DNA of 64,000 nucleotides from Phlebotomus papatasi (taxonomy: Eukaryota; Arthropoda; Insecta; Diptera; Psychodidae), in assembly GCF_024763615.1 (NCBI RefSeq), contig NC_077224.1, positions 50,850,712-50,914,711 of the forward strand, read 5' to 3'. Position 1 is the stretch's first letter. Every line of letters starts with the position of its first letter. The notes under the pieces were generated by a model, which was not told where the DNA came from, did not search any database, and was given only the letters and a program-made list of their open reading frames with translations. The position numbers were made by a program, and so were the translations under genes. Shown piece after piece: positions 33,415 through 43,777 of the stretch.

Positions 33415-33754
33415 GTAAGTTTATTTGTACTAAAGCTTTACATACAGGTCCTAACTTGGCAAAACTCGTAAAATTCTCCATGTCAACATATTCTAAATTT
33501 AAGAACACTTTAAACTGACGAATTGATACACAATTGAATGTGGCTTTCCCTCTTGAAAGTGCCGTTATAAATAAAACTGAGAAGTAAAGCATCCCTTGAA
33601 TATAAATTACGTATACCTTCCTATTGAAAATTCTACCGTGAGAAAAATGAGCCTCGAAGGAACCCATCCCATTAATTTAATACTCTTAGATAAATCCTTT
33701 TTTCTGTGGAGGATTCCTGAAGTGGATAAAAATGCTGACTTGTTTGATTTACAG

Positions 33755-33958
33755 CAAGCAAGAGGTAACACTTGCCTGGATCCGATAAGTGGTAAGAAAT
33801 TGACTTTCCTGGAGATCTTCCCTGAGGACTTACTGTGTCATGCCAGTGCACTCAGTAGCTTCGCACATCGATTCGCTGGTCGAGAATCACAGAGACATTT
33901 ATTTGGTCCGCACACCATTCCAGCCCTTCTGCTCATCATCTATTTTTTAATACTGTAG
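33755..33958 (+). CDS. LRR protein gene, last exon with C-terminal cap and GPI-type tail
   Basis: This exon encodes 67 residues plus TAG, starting after TTTACAG in phase 0, which fits the previous exon end. It holds the last two cysteines of the LRR C-terminal cap (GNTCLDP and EDLLCHA). A linker follows, then a purely hydrophobic end, IPALLLIIYFLIL, directly before the stop. A terminal hydrophobic stretch without a cytoplasmic tail is characteristic of a GPI-anchor signal, as known for chaoptin. A very short-tailed membrane anchor is less likely. The four exons together give about 1200 residues, less than the full protein because the 5' end is missing. Confidence 0.88.
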   Translation, partial: QARGNTCLDPISGKKLTFLEIFPEDLLCHASALSSFAHRFAGRESQRHLFGPHTIPALLLIIYFLIL

Positions 33959-34107
33959 AAGAGACAAATCCAGGAAGGGTAAGGCGGATGCCCACGGAGG
34001 AAATTTACTTAATTAGCAAATATCCAATAATTATACATATAGAACTTTTTTTTACCATGAACACCGAGAACGAGTAAATGTATGTATATATAGGGAAGTA
34101 AATATAG

Positions 34108-34113
34108 AATAAA
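34108..34113 (+). promoter_or_regulatory. Polyadenylation signal of the LRR gene
   Basis: AATAAA about 150 bases after the stop codon, in AT-rich sequence and followed by a T-rich region near 34128. It is the first canonical hexamer downstream of the stop, giving a short 3' UTR. Confidence 0.6.
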
Positions 34114-34695
34114 TTAATTGGGCCATTTTTTTATCCACCAAATGGCCCAATATTTGTATAAAGGCAAAAACAAAATACACACAAAAAGAGGGAAAATATA
34201 TTAATAAGGGGACGGCTGTTTTTTTCGGGTTGAACCAAAAGACGAAGATACACTTAAATGGGGTGAGAGTTCTCCATAATGAAAAATCCACACTTCATAC
34301 CTTGTAATTTAAATTTATTTTTTACTTCCACAGCAGCAAATCGGGTGGTCTTTTAGGGGGTGGAAATATAATCTCATACCCACTTTGATGTGCCTCTCTC
34401 AGTCCAATTCACTGAACTAAACCGTGGCCAGAAGGCTCTGTGGTTTATGTCTTATCCCATTCCACTGGGCCAGGCTGTGAAATGAGGAAAACATTGAAAA
34501 TTGCTTTTCCATATCAACAGATATCCATCTCGAGGGGTCAATCATTCGAGATATAAATGTATCATACCGCTAAATTAAAAAATTACACTGTGGTGCTCAT
34601 TATTTCAGAGAAAAACGGGAAGTGGGGCACCTTTGAAATGGGACAGCTTTGAAATTGGATTCTTTTTCTACTATTTTTAAATAGAATTGAACATT

Positions 34696-34948
34696 CACTG
34701 AGAGAAATCCGAAAAAGTTAAAATAACATTCCGGAAATGTTAATTTTACCCTGCAGTATTGATCCGAAATCGGTGTTAATATTACCCTTTTTAGGTGTAT
34801 TAGGGGTAAAATGTACCCTTTTTCATGTTAATTTTACCCTTAATAAGGTGTGAAATTAACACTAAAAAATGTTGATATATTATTGTACCTAAAAAGTGTT
34901 AAATTTATAAGGAAAAAATGTTAATCGCACCCTCTTTTTTTCTCAGTG
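34696..34948. mobile_element. 253-bp CACTG-type MITE, copy 1
   Basis: It begins CACTGAGAGAAATCCG and ends with CTCAGTG. TT occurs on both sides. It matches 34951-35202 in inverted orientation and 15356-15605. Confidence 0.75.
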
Positions 34949-34950
34949 TT

Positions 34951-35202
34951 CACTGAAAAAAGAGGGTGCGATTAACTTTTTTTCCTCATAACTTTAACAC
35001 TTTTTAGGTGTAAAATATATCAACATTTTTTAATGTTAATTTTACACCTTTCTAAGTGTAAAATTAACATGAAAAGGGATAACTTTAACCCCTAATACAC
35101 CTAAAAAGCATAATATTTACACCGATTTCGGATCAATAATGCAGGAGGATAAAATTAACATTTCCGGAATGTTATTTTAACTTTTTCGGATTTCTCTCAG
35201 TG
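34951..35202. mobile_element. 252-bp CACTG-type MITE, copy 2 (inverted)
   Basis: It begins CACTGAAAAAAGAGGGTGCG and ends TTTCTCTCAGTG. It is separated from copy 1 only by TT, and TT also follows it, so both share the same 2-bp flank. The opposite orientation creates a palindrome of about 500 bp. Confidence 0.75.
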
Positions 35203-35669
35203 TTATCATGATGTGTTTCAACTTCAAAAATAGTTTTTGAAAGTAAATTGTATCATTGCAAGCTCCAGTTTCAATTTTTAAAGCTGCCCCAATTCAAGGA
35301 TGCCCCACTTCCCCATATTCCACTTAAAAGTTTTACAATAGAAGCTTTCTATTTTTTCTTTATGATTTAAAATATAGTTTTACTGTAATTCCTACATTCC
35401 TTTTGTGCTCTAATTACATAAACCATTAATGAAACATTGCGATGTATTTTGAATTTCTGTAAAACAAATTAACTTTTTTATATTCCTTTTTTTATTAACA
35501 GTGATAAAAGTATTCCTTTGGGGCATTTTAAAATTGCGGTGTGAATGCACGAAATGAAAGAATTAGACACAAACATTCCTTTCAAGGTATCAAGATGTTC
35601 TACCTGAAAAAAAGTTTGTTTTGGCAAATATTCAAATATTTATAAACTGTGCTGAAGAATTATGCCCAA

Positions 35670-35801
35670 CGCACAATAACTTTTGTTTGTAAACATGTTT
35701 TCAAAATTTTTCATGAGAGGGAGCGAGATGACTCGATCTAGATTTCATTCTCTCTCGTTGAAATGTCAAAAATATGTTTACAAAATAAAAGTTATTGTGC
35801 G
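35670..35801. mobile_element. 132-bp palindromic MITE, copy 3
   Basis: Begins CGCACAATAACTTTTGTTTG and ends GTTATTGTGCG; same length and centre (GATGACTCGATCTAG) as copies 1 and 2. First unit of a triple tandem array. Confidence 0.75.
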
Positions 35802-35818
35802 TTCGACATTATGCCCAA

Positions 35819-35951
35819 CGCACAATAATTTTTATTTTGTAAACATGTTTTTAAAATTTCCTATAAGCGTGAGCGAGATGACTTGATCTAGATTTCAATC
35901 TCTCTCGTTGAAATGTCAAAAACATGTTTACAAAACGAAAGCTATTGTACA
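35819..35951. mobile_element. 132-bp palindromic MITE, copy 4
   Basis: Starts 149 bp after copy 3. The right end has decayed (GCTATTGTACA). The centre is GATGACTTGATCTAG. Confidence 0.7.
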
Positions 35952-35968
35952 TTGGGCATTATGCCTAT

Positions 35969-36099
35969 CGCACAATACCTTTTATTTTGTAAACATGTTT
36001 TTGACATTTCAACGAGAGAGAATGAAATCTAGATCAAGTCATCTCGCCCCACTCATAAAAAAAATTGAAAACATATTTACAAACAAAAATTATTGTGCG
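35969..36099. mobile_element. 132-bp palindromic MITE, copy 5 (centre inverted)
   Basis: Starts 150 bp after copy 4. Its asymmetric centre reads CTAGATCAAGTCATC, the opposite orientation to copies 3 and 4, so the array is not a simple head-to-tail duplication. Confidence 0.7.
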
Positions 36100-37029
36100 C
36101 TGGGCGTTATCCCTTACAAAGCTTTCGTCATTATTTGTAAAAAAAAAATTAAATTTTTGTGTGAAGCACGGATAATTTTAAAAATGTTTGTCATTTATTT
36201 GTAAAGTTTTGTCACAGACATAAAATGACAGACAAATAGCAAACAAAACAAAAAAAGCGCATAATACAATTCAAATTCTTGCAAGAAATACTTTGAAAAA
36301 CAACAAAAATTAATTGGTAATTTTACAAATATTGTTTGTAAAAATAGCGAACTTTTACAAACATGTTAGTCAGTTAAATTATTAATACGCAATTTAGTGA
36401 ATTTCTACTAAAAATTAAAAAATTTCACACATTTACAACTAGATCATGATCTTGAGGTTCTTTGTTTTTTTCATCGAAGAAACATAAAAAATTTCAGAAG
36501 GAAGTCCAAAATTTATTTAAAATGTCGGTTCTCGCTAGCTACAGTATTTTGACATCTCATTTGTTATTAAATGGATACCCCGACGATATGATGAGACATT
36601 CTTGGGGCAAAACCATTCCTAAATCCAATTTTCCACTTCTTTGAAATTTGCAAAGTGCTGATTAGCCAAGCACTGTGCAATTGACCGAAACAAGTAATTT
36701 AGGAAGGGTCACGTCCAAAGAATACAGCGGGGGCGGTAGCATATTCCAATTCAGTGTTTTGATATTGACCTGGAGAAGTGCAACGCAATGGCATAATTTA
36801 GCATTTCATAATGCATTATTATTCATTGCTAGTGTCTCCAAATTATGAGCATTGTCATCTTCCTGCATGTATTTATCTGTTTTGCTGATTTTAATCCTTT
36901 ACCAGGTGAAAGCTTCAAGGTTTTGGGTTTAGAATAATCGAATAATACTCATTGGCCATCGCCTGTATCTCTTCGATAATAAAAAATGCTTTTTGAATAC
37001 CGCAAAACAAAACTTCGGAAGTTGATTTT

Positions 37030-37440
37030 TTAAAATTTTGCTTGTTTTTAGTCAACTCGTGCGGCACCTATTTTCCTTAATTTTGATTTTACTGCTCGAA
37101 CTCTACGGAGAGAGCAATAGATATATGTTTTTTCGGGATTTATCGAAAACGCATCGTACGATTTTCTTCATTTTTGGATATGCTTTAGAGATTACCCAGG
37201 CGAAAATTTCGTCCATATACGAAAATCCCATTGAATCATTTCTAATAACGATTTTTCAAGGTCAAAGGTTAAAATGACACTAGAGAGCGCATTTATCAAG
37301 CGAATGGGGTCCTGTTTGGGGTCATTGGAAAGGTCTTGGAATTTCTGACAAAACTGAACCGGTTCCAATCGGTTTTGAACCGGTATTGGACCGGTTGATA
37401 AACGATACCTAATTTTTATGCGAAAATTAATTCTATTACT
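37030..37440 (+). repeat. Dispersed repeat, GGTCTTGGA/ACCGGT family
   Basis: The clearest copy: ACTGCTCGAACTCTACGGAG, AAAACGCATCGTACGATTTT, ATTTTTCAAGGTCAAAGG, GGAAAGGTCTTGGAATTTC, then three ACCGGT words within 40 bases. A partial TTAA-type MITE end follows at 37441-37480 (GGAACACCGGTGTCCC). Confidence 0.65.
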
Positions 37441-37959
37441 TTTAACCATTTAAGAACGATTGGAACACCGGTGTCCCATAAAGAAAATAATTTTTCCTGA
37501 CTACCTAAAGATATTTTTTCTTATGTCTGTGCATAATTGTGAAGAAGAAGGTTGAAAGAATATAGAATATTTTTTGCAAGTCTCTAGCTATTTGCTATGC
37601 AGTAAATATTAGGCTCAAAAATGGCGAATTTTTAAATTCTCAAATTTTTTCTATAATTTCTTTTTTATTTTATCAGTCATTTGAAATTATAGGGGACCCA
37701 CCACATTCTAAACAACAACAACTCTTCCAGTAAATATTACTAAAGGGATAAGTTGACTCTAAATCTTTGTCTTTGGATCCAAAGACAATGCTCTAAATTC
37801 AATAAACAATCATTAAATTCTGTATTAAAAGTTTATACCACCATCAATTACTCTGAGCAATTATTTAAACATCGAAAGTTTTACGTTTTTAGTTTTTCAA
37901 ACTTATTTTTAATTCTAAATAATGAAAATATCTTAATGAAATGAGATAGTGGGGAAATA

Positions 37960-39060
37960 ACTCACATCAGAGCAATTAGTTTTGTCATATCTACCGGAAA
38001 ATCTATTAAGCATTTTACATTAGGAAAGTTAATTAAATAAATCAGATACTAAATTCCCGAACTGGTTAAAAGATTTATGAGAATAAAAAATTCTGTTGGA
38101 AAATCTCAGTTTTGAATTTCGAAGTGCCATAGAATAACGTATTCAATAATATCAAGATTCCCAACACCACCGGATATCAAAAATTGAAATTCTTCTGTAG
38201 CTTCCGATGCGTACCCCTCGAGTTCTTGGAAAAAAGTTGACTTCTGTCCTTTGTGGTTTGGGGCCTTCTACTTTGGCAGAAAATCTCTAAAAATTTTGGT
38301 GTGAGCTTAATTAAACTGCGATAGCGCACGGCGTCGCCGAAAAAAAGAAACTTGGGCAAGGAAGGCAAATGGGAACGAATGTGAATATTTGAAACGTTCA
38401 CCTAAACCCATACCCCTGGGAGTTATTAGTATGATGGTAGGTATTGTATTCCCACGTGTGTTGATGGTGCGTGAGTTGGAGGAATGGGGAGTGTGAAAGA
38501 TTGTGAAAAAAGCACAGGAAGAGGGTGTTAAGAGTGGAGGATGAAGAAGTCATACACCATAATTGGAAAGCATGACGAAAAATCAACATCTCCGTCTCAT
38601 CAGTCATATTTACCTTCCACACATCGTGGTCTCTTGTGAGTTCTACCACACAATTTTCTACCACTGATTTTTTTTCATTTTTTATTTCACCCACTTCATT
38701 CACCATCATCGCGCTTTTCACAGTTACGCACTCAGAGAAATGTTGGTTAAGTTCTTAAAGGAACGCACAATATTGATGGTGCGGTAGAAAAATCATTTTT
38801 GATACTGATAATGATAACTTTGTACTGCTGCATACTATTCGAGAAACGAGCCTTAACGCGCTCAAACTGCTTAATGCTTAATGGACCGAAAACCTCAATG
38901 GTGTACAATCCCTCATGGGTTAACCAAGCTCGGTGGTGTATCATCTAAACGGTTAAGACTTGGCTTAAACATTAAAAAAAAACTGAAATGTCTTATTAGG
39001 TTCTGCAACCATTCCACAGTATATCTTTAAACAAGATTGACTAATAATCGATATGTAGGG
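37960..39060. other. Unclassified stretch with small open frames
   Basis: Less AT-rich than average at 38200-38950. The minus strand has an ATG-started 65-codon frame at 38747-38944 (starts MIHHRAWLTHEGLYTIEVFG) and a 107-codon frame at 38398-38721 without an ATG at its beginning. Neither has a domain I recognise. The 65-codon frame reads like real protein and could be an exon or a transposon remnant. Confidence 0.3.
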
Positions 39061-39199
39061 CAACTGTACCAAATTTCGGACAGCTTACAATTTCGGCCAT
39101 TTCTTTTGTTCCTCAAATTTCCCTATTTTTTTTGTTTCTCCATACTCTAGAGCTTATTCAATAAAAAAAAATTACTAAAAATTACTAATTAAAAGGTTA

Positions 39200-39566
39200 T
39201 GAGATTTAGGTAATGAACGAAAATATAAGATCGCGAATACAAGTTGCCGAGATGAGGTACCTCCGAGCGATTAAGAGAATCACTCATTGAGATCTATTGA
39301 GAAACTCAGTCGTTGTTTCTTCGAGTTGAGAGATCACAACTTCGACGGTATAGGCGTGTTCAGCGCATAAAGCATTTGAGGAGACCTCGATCTTGGGATA
39401 GGCCTAGGACAAGGTGGCTGAATCAAATTCTGGATTTTGCCTGCCATTGATCTAACTCGAACATCTTCCTGAAGTGGCGGAAGATCGATTTGCGTAGTCT
39501 GTTAACCTAGATGTCCTAAGCCCGCGACCTCAATAAGGATAAGCGGTTGACAATGATGATGATGAT
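39200..39566 (+). pseudogene. Decayed LINE 3' end with (GAT)n tail
   Basis: The + strand encodes, with stops and frame changes, pieces such as VAEMRYLRAIKRI and RPRTRWLNQILDF, which resemble the C-terminal tail of insect LINE ORF2 (EMRxLR... and RPRxRWxxxI motifs). It ends in a GATGATGATGATGA run (about 39553-39567). A second, shorter copy of the end is at 54046-54102. The RT core is absent. Confidence 0.65.
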
Positions 39567-40027
39567 GAATTACATAGGTTGCATTACTTTCATATATTAA
39601 CTTACTTACATACTAATTATCTACATAAGTAATGTTCAACTGTTTATGATATAAAATTTGTAGACCTGCAAAAAGCGAACAAGTATCCCCGAAACGTCGC
39701 TGTCGTGCGAAGCTATTTCAGGGATAGATCTAATCCAAGGTCTTAATCCTGGTTTAAATCTTTATTAAGTAGAACTGACCAAACATATTATAAATTTGAC
39801 TGATGAAAGAATTAAAGAATTCCTTGTTTGAGAAATGGCGCCACCTTAGTGTTGGCGACCAACCTATTCACGTGTGTATTTAAACCAACCTATAATAAAA
39901 CGCTTAAGAAACTTCTGTTTGTATAAGATGAAAAATAGTCTTCCTCACAAACTATATTGCCTATCACTGAATTCTGTACCCTTCAGTTTGATAAGAATCC
40001 TTAATTCATATCAAAATGATAAGTTGT

Positions 40028-40295
40028 TCTACTATTGGAACCGGTGAACGTCGGGGAAAAGGGGTCACTTAGAAAATTCTAGATTCTTCCCAAAGCTTTC
40101 GGCTCAGACTCCAAGCCTTTCTCAGTGGTCAAATCTTGTCTTTTCTCGCTTTGTCATAAAGTCAAGGATTTCACAGGGCACGAAATCTTGGGCACTGCAC
40201 TTAATTTGTATTTTTTTTAAAAATAAATATTGCCTAATTTCAATTTTTGTGTATTCTCTTAGACATTTTTTTGTGAGACCGGTTCCAATAGTAGT
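40028..40295 (-). mobile_element. Inverted-repeat element with hammerhead-like motif
   Basis: CTACTATTGGAACCGGT at about 40029-40045 pairs with ACCGGTTCCAATAGTAG at about 40278-40294. Between them, on the minus strand, lies a hammerhead-like motif. It shares its left part with the decayed element at 6297-6805. Confidence 0.55.
40090..40128 (-). ncRNA. Hammerhead-ribozyme-like motif with bipartite stem I
   Basis: Minus strand: CCA, CTGAGAA, stem II GGCT/AGCC, GAAAGCTT, TGG. Stem I extends beyond CCA/TGG with a small internal loop and an outer 5-bp helix (AGATT/AATCT, from about 40081 to 40136), as in natural hammerheads. The G of CUGANGA is replaced by A, which should abolish activity. Confidence 0.5.
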
Positions 40296-40399
40296 TGATA
40301 ACCCGTCGGATAACACTTTCAAGATAAGTTGTTCATTCGTTCGTTTGTTTCTCACAATTATTACTCTTGCATTGTTGGACTTAAAAATATTATATTGTT

Positions 40400-40520
40400 A
40401 CAGAAACCAATTTTCGCGCCAAATCTACCTCAACAGCTCTGTTCAGTAACAAAATAACATTTCGAAGAGACAAAGCCATGTCAAGACTATTCGAAAATGT
40501 ATCGAAAGTCTAAAGTACAA
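40400..40520 (-). repeat. Dispersed repeat shared with 49.9 and 62.5 kb
   Basis: On the minus strand: GAACTTGTACTTTAGACTTTC, ATTTTCGAATAG, CATGGCTTTGTCTCTTCGAA and TTACTGAACAGAGC, in the same order as the copies at 49915-50060 and 62495-62640. Confidence 0.55.
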
Positions 40521-40699
40521 GTTCACATACTCACCACTCCAGCGCTGGTTGCACTTCCAATTCGAATTTTCGAAATTCTTGACAACAACATTCTTCAACA
40601 ACAGTACGTAAACATTTGCTACAGAAAGTGAATTTTAGCACGGTTTTGCAGAATTTCAGGATGGCAAGCCTTTGAAATTTCGAATTTATTTGAATAGAT

Positions 40700-42280
40700 G
40701 TTCTTTCATGAACTTATTCATTTTTGTGAAACTTATTGGTTTAAATTTTCAAACTTCTAACGGATTTTTAGGTAACAACTCTCTGATATACCTTCGAATC
40801 GGTGTCGACTGGGGAGAAGTTACTACTGAATTAATATCAATTGCATTATAAAATTGTTTGAGTAGTTTTGAAACCATGGTGTTTACCTTGCAGTTTAAAA
40901 TAAAAAAAACAGATTTAGGTTTTAAATGCTTTCAACCATGACCTTGAAAATTGCATATAATACTGAGCCCATTCCCGTGCTTAATACATTCTTGCACGCA
41001 TTGACCTGAGTGCAGGATCTGCATGATGTAAAGCACTCAATGAACTCGCATGGAAATATTCTTTGACAACCATTCTTATTTCATTCTTTCCCTTCATCCC
41101 CTGTTTTCGTCACCCAATTGCGCCCATTCGTTAAATATTTCCACCCTGATTGATGGGAATAAATAGAAAATCGGCGTCTCTTTTCCCGCCAAACATACTT
41201 GCGCGCTTCTTAATTCGCGCTGCCGCAGCCCATCCACTAAAAATATGGCAATAGAGACTTAGAAAATCAAGAAGAATAGAATGCCACCATGTACCTTCAT
41301 GCCCATGCCAATTGGGGTACTTTCCTTTCTATAACTCCCTTTTATTTCCATGTTAGAACATAACATCTACCAGTATTGTGTGTGATTTATTCACAATTTG
41401 CGTGCAAATCTCTTTCTATAGCAAAACATATTGCTTCGATATTTTTATTTTATTTCACCTATTTTTCTTCATTTTTACCCTAACCCAAAGGGGTTCACCG
41501 GGCATAGTATACGAAGGTCCCCAGACGCCACCAACCTTCTCTTTGACAACTCACTCTTGGACGGAAAATTGCTTGGTTGTACGCTAGGAAAAACTCAAAG
41601 CTCCACATATTACTAATTGCTACAACAATTATATTGTAAAAATTTTTCATTTGCAATTTTTCTTAGTATTAAATTTTACCCTGAGGTCTGCCAAAGACGC
41701 TGGCACGTCAGTTTTATGCACACTAATCACAAGGAGATTTTCTCAGTTTTCCAACCATTTTTCGCCTCAGGAGTGAAAAATGTAAATTTCATTAATTATC
41801 ATTAATCTTTTTATTTAATTAAAATCCCAAATGTGCGATAAAGTTGAGTGAAAAGTAGAGTCAGAAACTGAGATAATTGAGAATGGAGTTGCTCCATAAT
41901 CGAAAAATGTCGATTCATGTTCCATTACGACCGAGGAATTTGAAAAGCTCGCTCTCTCTCACTGCAAAAGCTCCAGAGTAAAAATGAAAAATAAAGAACT
42001 TATTCAGCATTTTCGTCATCTCACGGTTCAATTATTTCAAATGCTATACAATTAGCATGATTGCAAAAATCCGTATTGTATAGAGAAAAATATGTTGTTA
42101 AATAGAGCAAAGAGCTACATATGAAGCGATTAAATTTCTTGCTAAGAGCTTTTATAAAAAAAAGTTTCACAGAATCGAATATGCACAAATATAAAAGAGA
42201 ACTATGAACAAAACTTCTGCTTTTTCACATTATCCTCATTATTAGAAATTTTCAAAGAGATCAAGAGAAATAAAAAGGGG
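40700..42280. other. Intergenic stretch, nothing firm
   Basis: The part at 40940-41600 is less AT-rich than average. At 41485-41600 one + frame reads SIRRSPDATNLLFDNSLLDG, which looks protein-like and follows a pyrimidine-rich tract. A second frame is also open there, and I do not recognise a family. It could be an exon of an unrecognised gene. Confidence 0.3.
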
Positions 42281-42289
42281 TGGCAAAGC

Positions 42290-42510
42290 GTCCCAGGCTT
42301 TGCGAAATGCTCGAACTTGTGACTTAGATGCTATTTACTTCAAAAGGACTTTCGCATAATTTACCATTTACCGATTCCCAACCGATTTGAACCGATTCTT
42401 AAATCATTCAAAAGAGTCTCCAAAATGGAATTATCAATGTTCAAAGGAATGATTTAATTGGATTTTAATACTGCTCTCTCCGTGGAGTTCGAGCAGTAAA
42501 AAGAAGTTTA
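42290..42510 (-). repeat. Dispersed repeat, GGTCTTGGA/ACCGGT family, minus strand
   Basis: CCAGGCTTTGCGAAATGCTCG and GTGACTTAGATGCTAT match 56262-56306; CTCTCCGTGGAGTTCGAGCAG is the complement of the CTGCTCGAACTCTACGGAGAG word in the copy at 37030-37440. Confidence 0.5.
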
Positions 42511-42567
42511 GATTCGTGTAAACGAATATGGTTAGAAAGAGAATTGAGATGAAATTTGTATTGGGAA

Positions 42568-42993
42568 TTCCGGACCAAGGGGTAAATAAGTGTGTCGTTC
42601 ACGGTACACTCGAGTGCCGATCTTCCGATTTTCTGTAAAAATTGTGCCGATTTGTCGATTTCGTACGAATTTTGTCGACCTCTGGTCTACCGAGTAAATC
42701 TAGAAAATTAGTGTGTCCAGTAAAGCACTTTAAAATTTACCACTAGAATTGTCTGTAGGAAATTGTGCGAACTGACATTTAAATCCGTCGATTCTTCGCT
42801 AAAATCGTGCCAATCTGCCGTTTTTTGCTAATGAACATGACGATCTGTCGCTTTCTGGCTAAATTGTGCCGATATGTTGATTTCTTAGCAAAATAAATCC
42901 GATCTGTTGATTTTTAGTTTCAAATAGGCACAATTTTGCCGATCTCCTTTCATGATTCACTCTATGAACCACTTATTCACCCCTTGTCCGGAA
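42568..42993. mobile_element. 426-bp inverted-repeat element with ~32-bp tandem CCGAT units
   Basis: The left end TTCCGGACCAAGGGGTAAAT pairs with the right end ATTCACCCCTTGTCCGGAA. The interior is an array of six or so diverged units of the type GTGCCGATCTGTCGATTTC followed by TTGCTAAAAT, about 32 bp each. Target duplication not determined. Resembles a foldback element in having tandem internal units. Confidence 0.65.
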
Positions 42994-43563
42994 CTTTCAA
43001 ACCAAAATACTTTTTATTCTTTTATCTATCTGTCTCATATTCATTTAAGTATTTACTTATCAATGTCAGTTCTAGATATCTTTTCGTCAAGAGATAATTC
43101 TTACGCCCCAAAACAAAGATGTAAAGAACATAAATGTTTTATGAGCTTTTGAAAATGAAAGAATATATAAAAAAAAAGATTAAATAGAAAAATTATTTTT
43201 TTACTGACAACTAAATATTTTAAATTTGGAAGTAATGTTTTAGATTAGAATATACCTGACCAAAATTTTCCCATTTGCTGAAGAAAGTAGAAAGTTTATA
43301 CCCAAGTATCAAAATATAACGAATTGTAAGTTACTTTGTTGGTAGATCTGCGAGAACTTTTCGTTAACTATTGCAAAGCATTTATTACACAATCCAAAGG
43401 ATCAAATCCGATTTCGGATTCGCCATAAAAGAGACCTATATCAATGGATACACATTGACTGGTATATAGATAACAACTTTTGTTCTGGGACCAATGTTCT
43501 AAACCGTCCGGGAAAAGTTCTAGAGCATAAATACAATTTCTTAGAAAGGAAAATGAGTAATTA

Positions 43564-43777
43564 GGGGAAAAGTACTCTCCCTTAGAACGTTCATGCCTTC
43601 GAATAATGTGAATTTTCTTGTATTTTCCTAAGAAACTTACACATAATTATCATATAATTAGCAGTAAATGATAATAAGCCAACTAATATTTAATAGAAAT
43701 CCGTAAGTCTCAGGAAAAATAAAAGAAAATTCACATTATTCGAAGGCATGAACGTTCGAAGGGAGAGTATTTTCCCC
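43564..43777. mobile_element. 214-bp TA-flanked GGGGAAAAGTACTC MITE
   Basis: Inverted ends of about 55 bp: GGGGAAAAGTACTCTCCC, GAACGTTCATGCCTTCGAAT, and the complements ending GGGAGAGTATTTTCCCC. TA at 43562-43563 and 43778-43779. A decayed relative is at 52930-53070. Confidence 0.9.

Larger units (their letters stand above)
34618..35313. mobile_element. GGGAAGTGGGGCA-type element split by two CACTG MITEs
   Basis: The left end GGGAAGTGGGGCACCTTTGA then GGGACAGCTTTG pairs with the right end CAAAGCTGCCCC-like words and TGCCCCACTTCCCC. Between them lie two CACTG elements (34696-34948 and 34951-35202). Without them the host element would be about 190 bp, like the MITE at 28663-28859, whose ends it resembles. 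The flanking target duplication is not clear. Confidence 0.6.

Noticed and set aside
33415..33471. Frame continuing past the main exon to a stop at 33471
   Set aside because: The donor GTAAGT at 33415 is consensus, and the next exon completes the cysteine cap; reading through would end the protein without the last two cysteines.
39680..39720. CCCCGAAACGTCGCTGTCG as another hammerhead
   Set aside because: The 3' word fits, but no CTGANGA or closed stem II is found at the right distance upstream.
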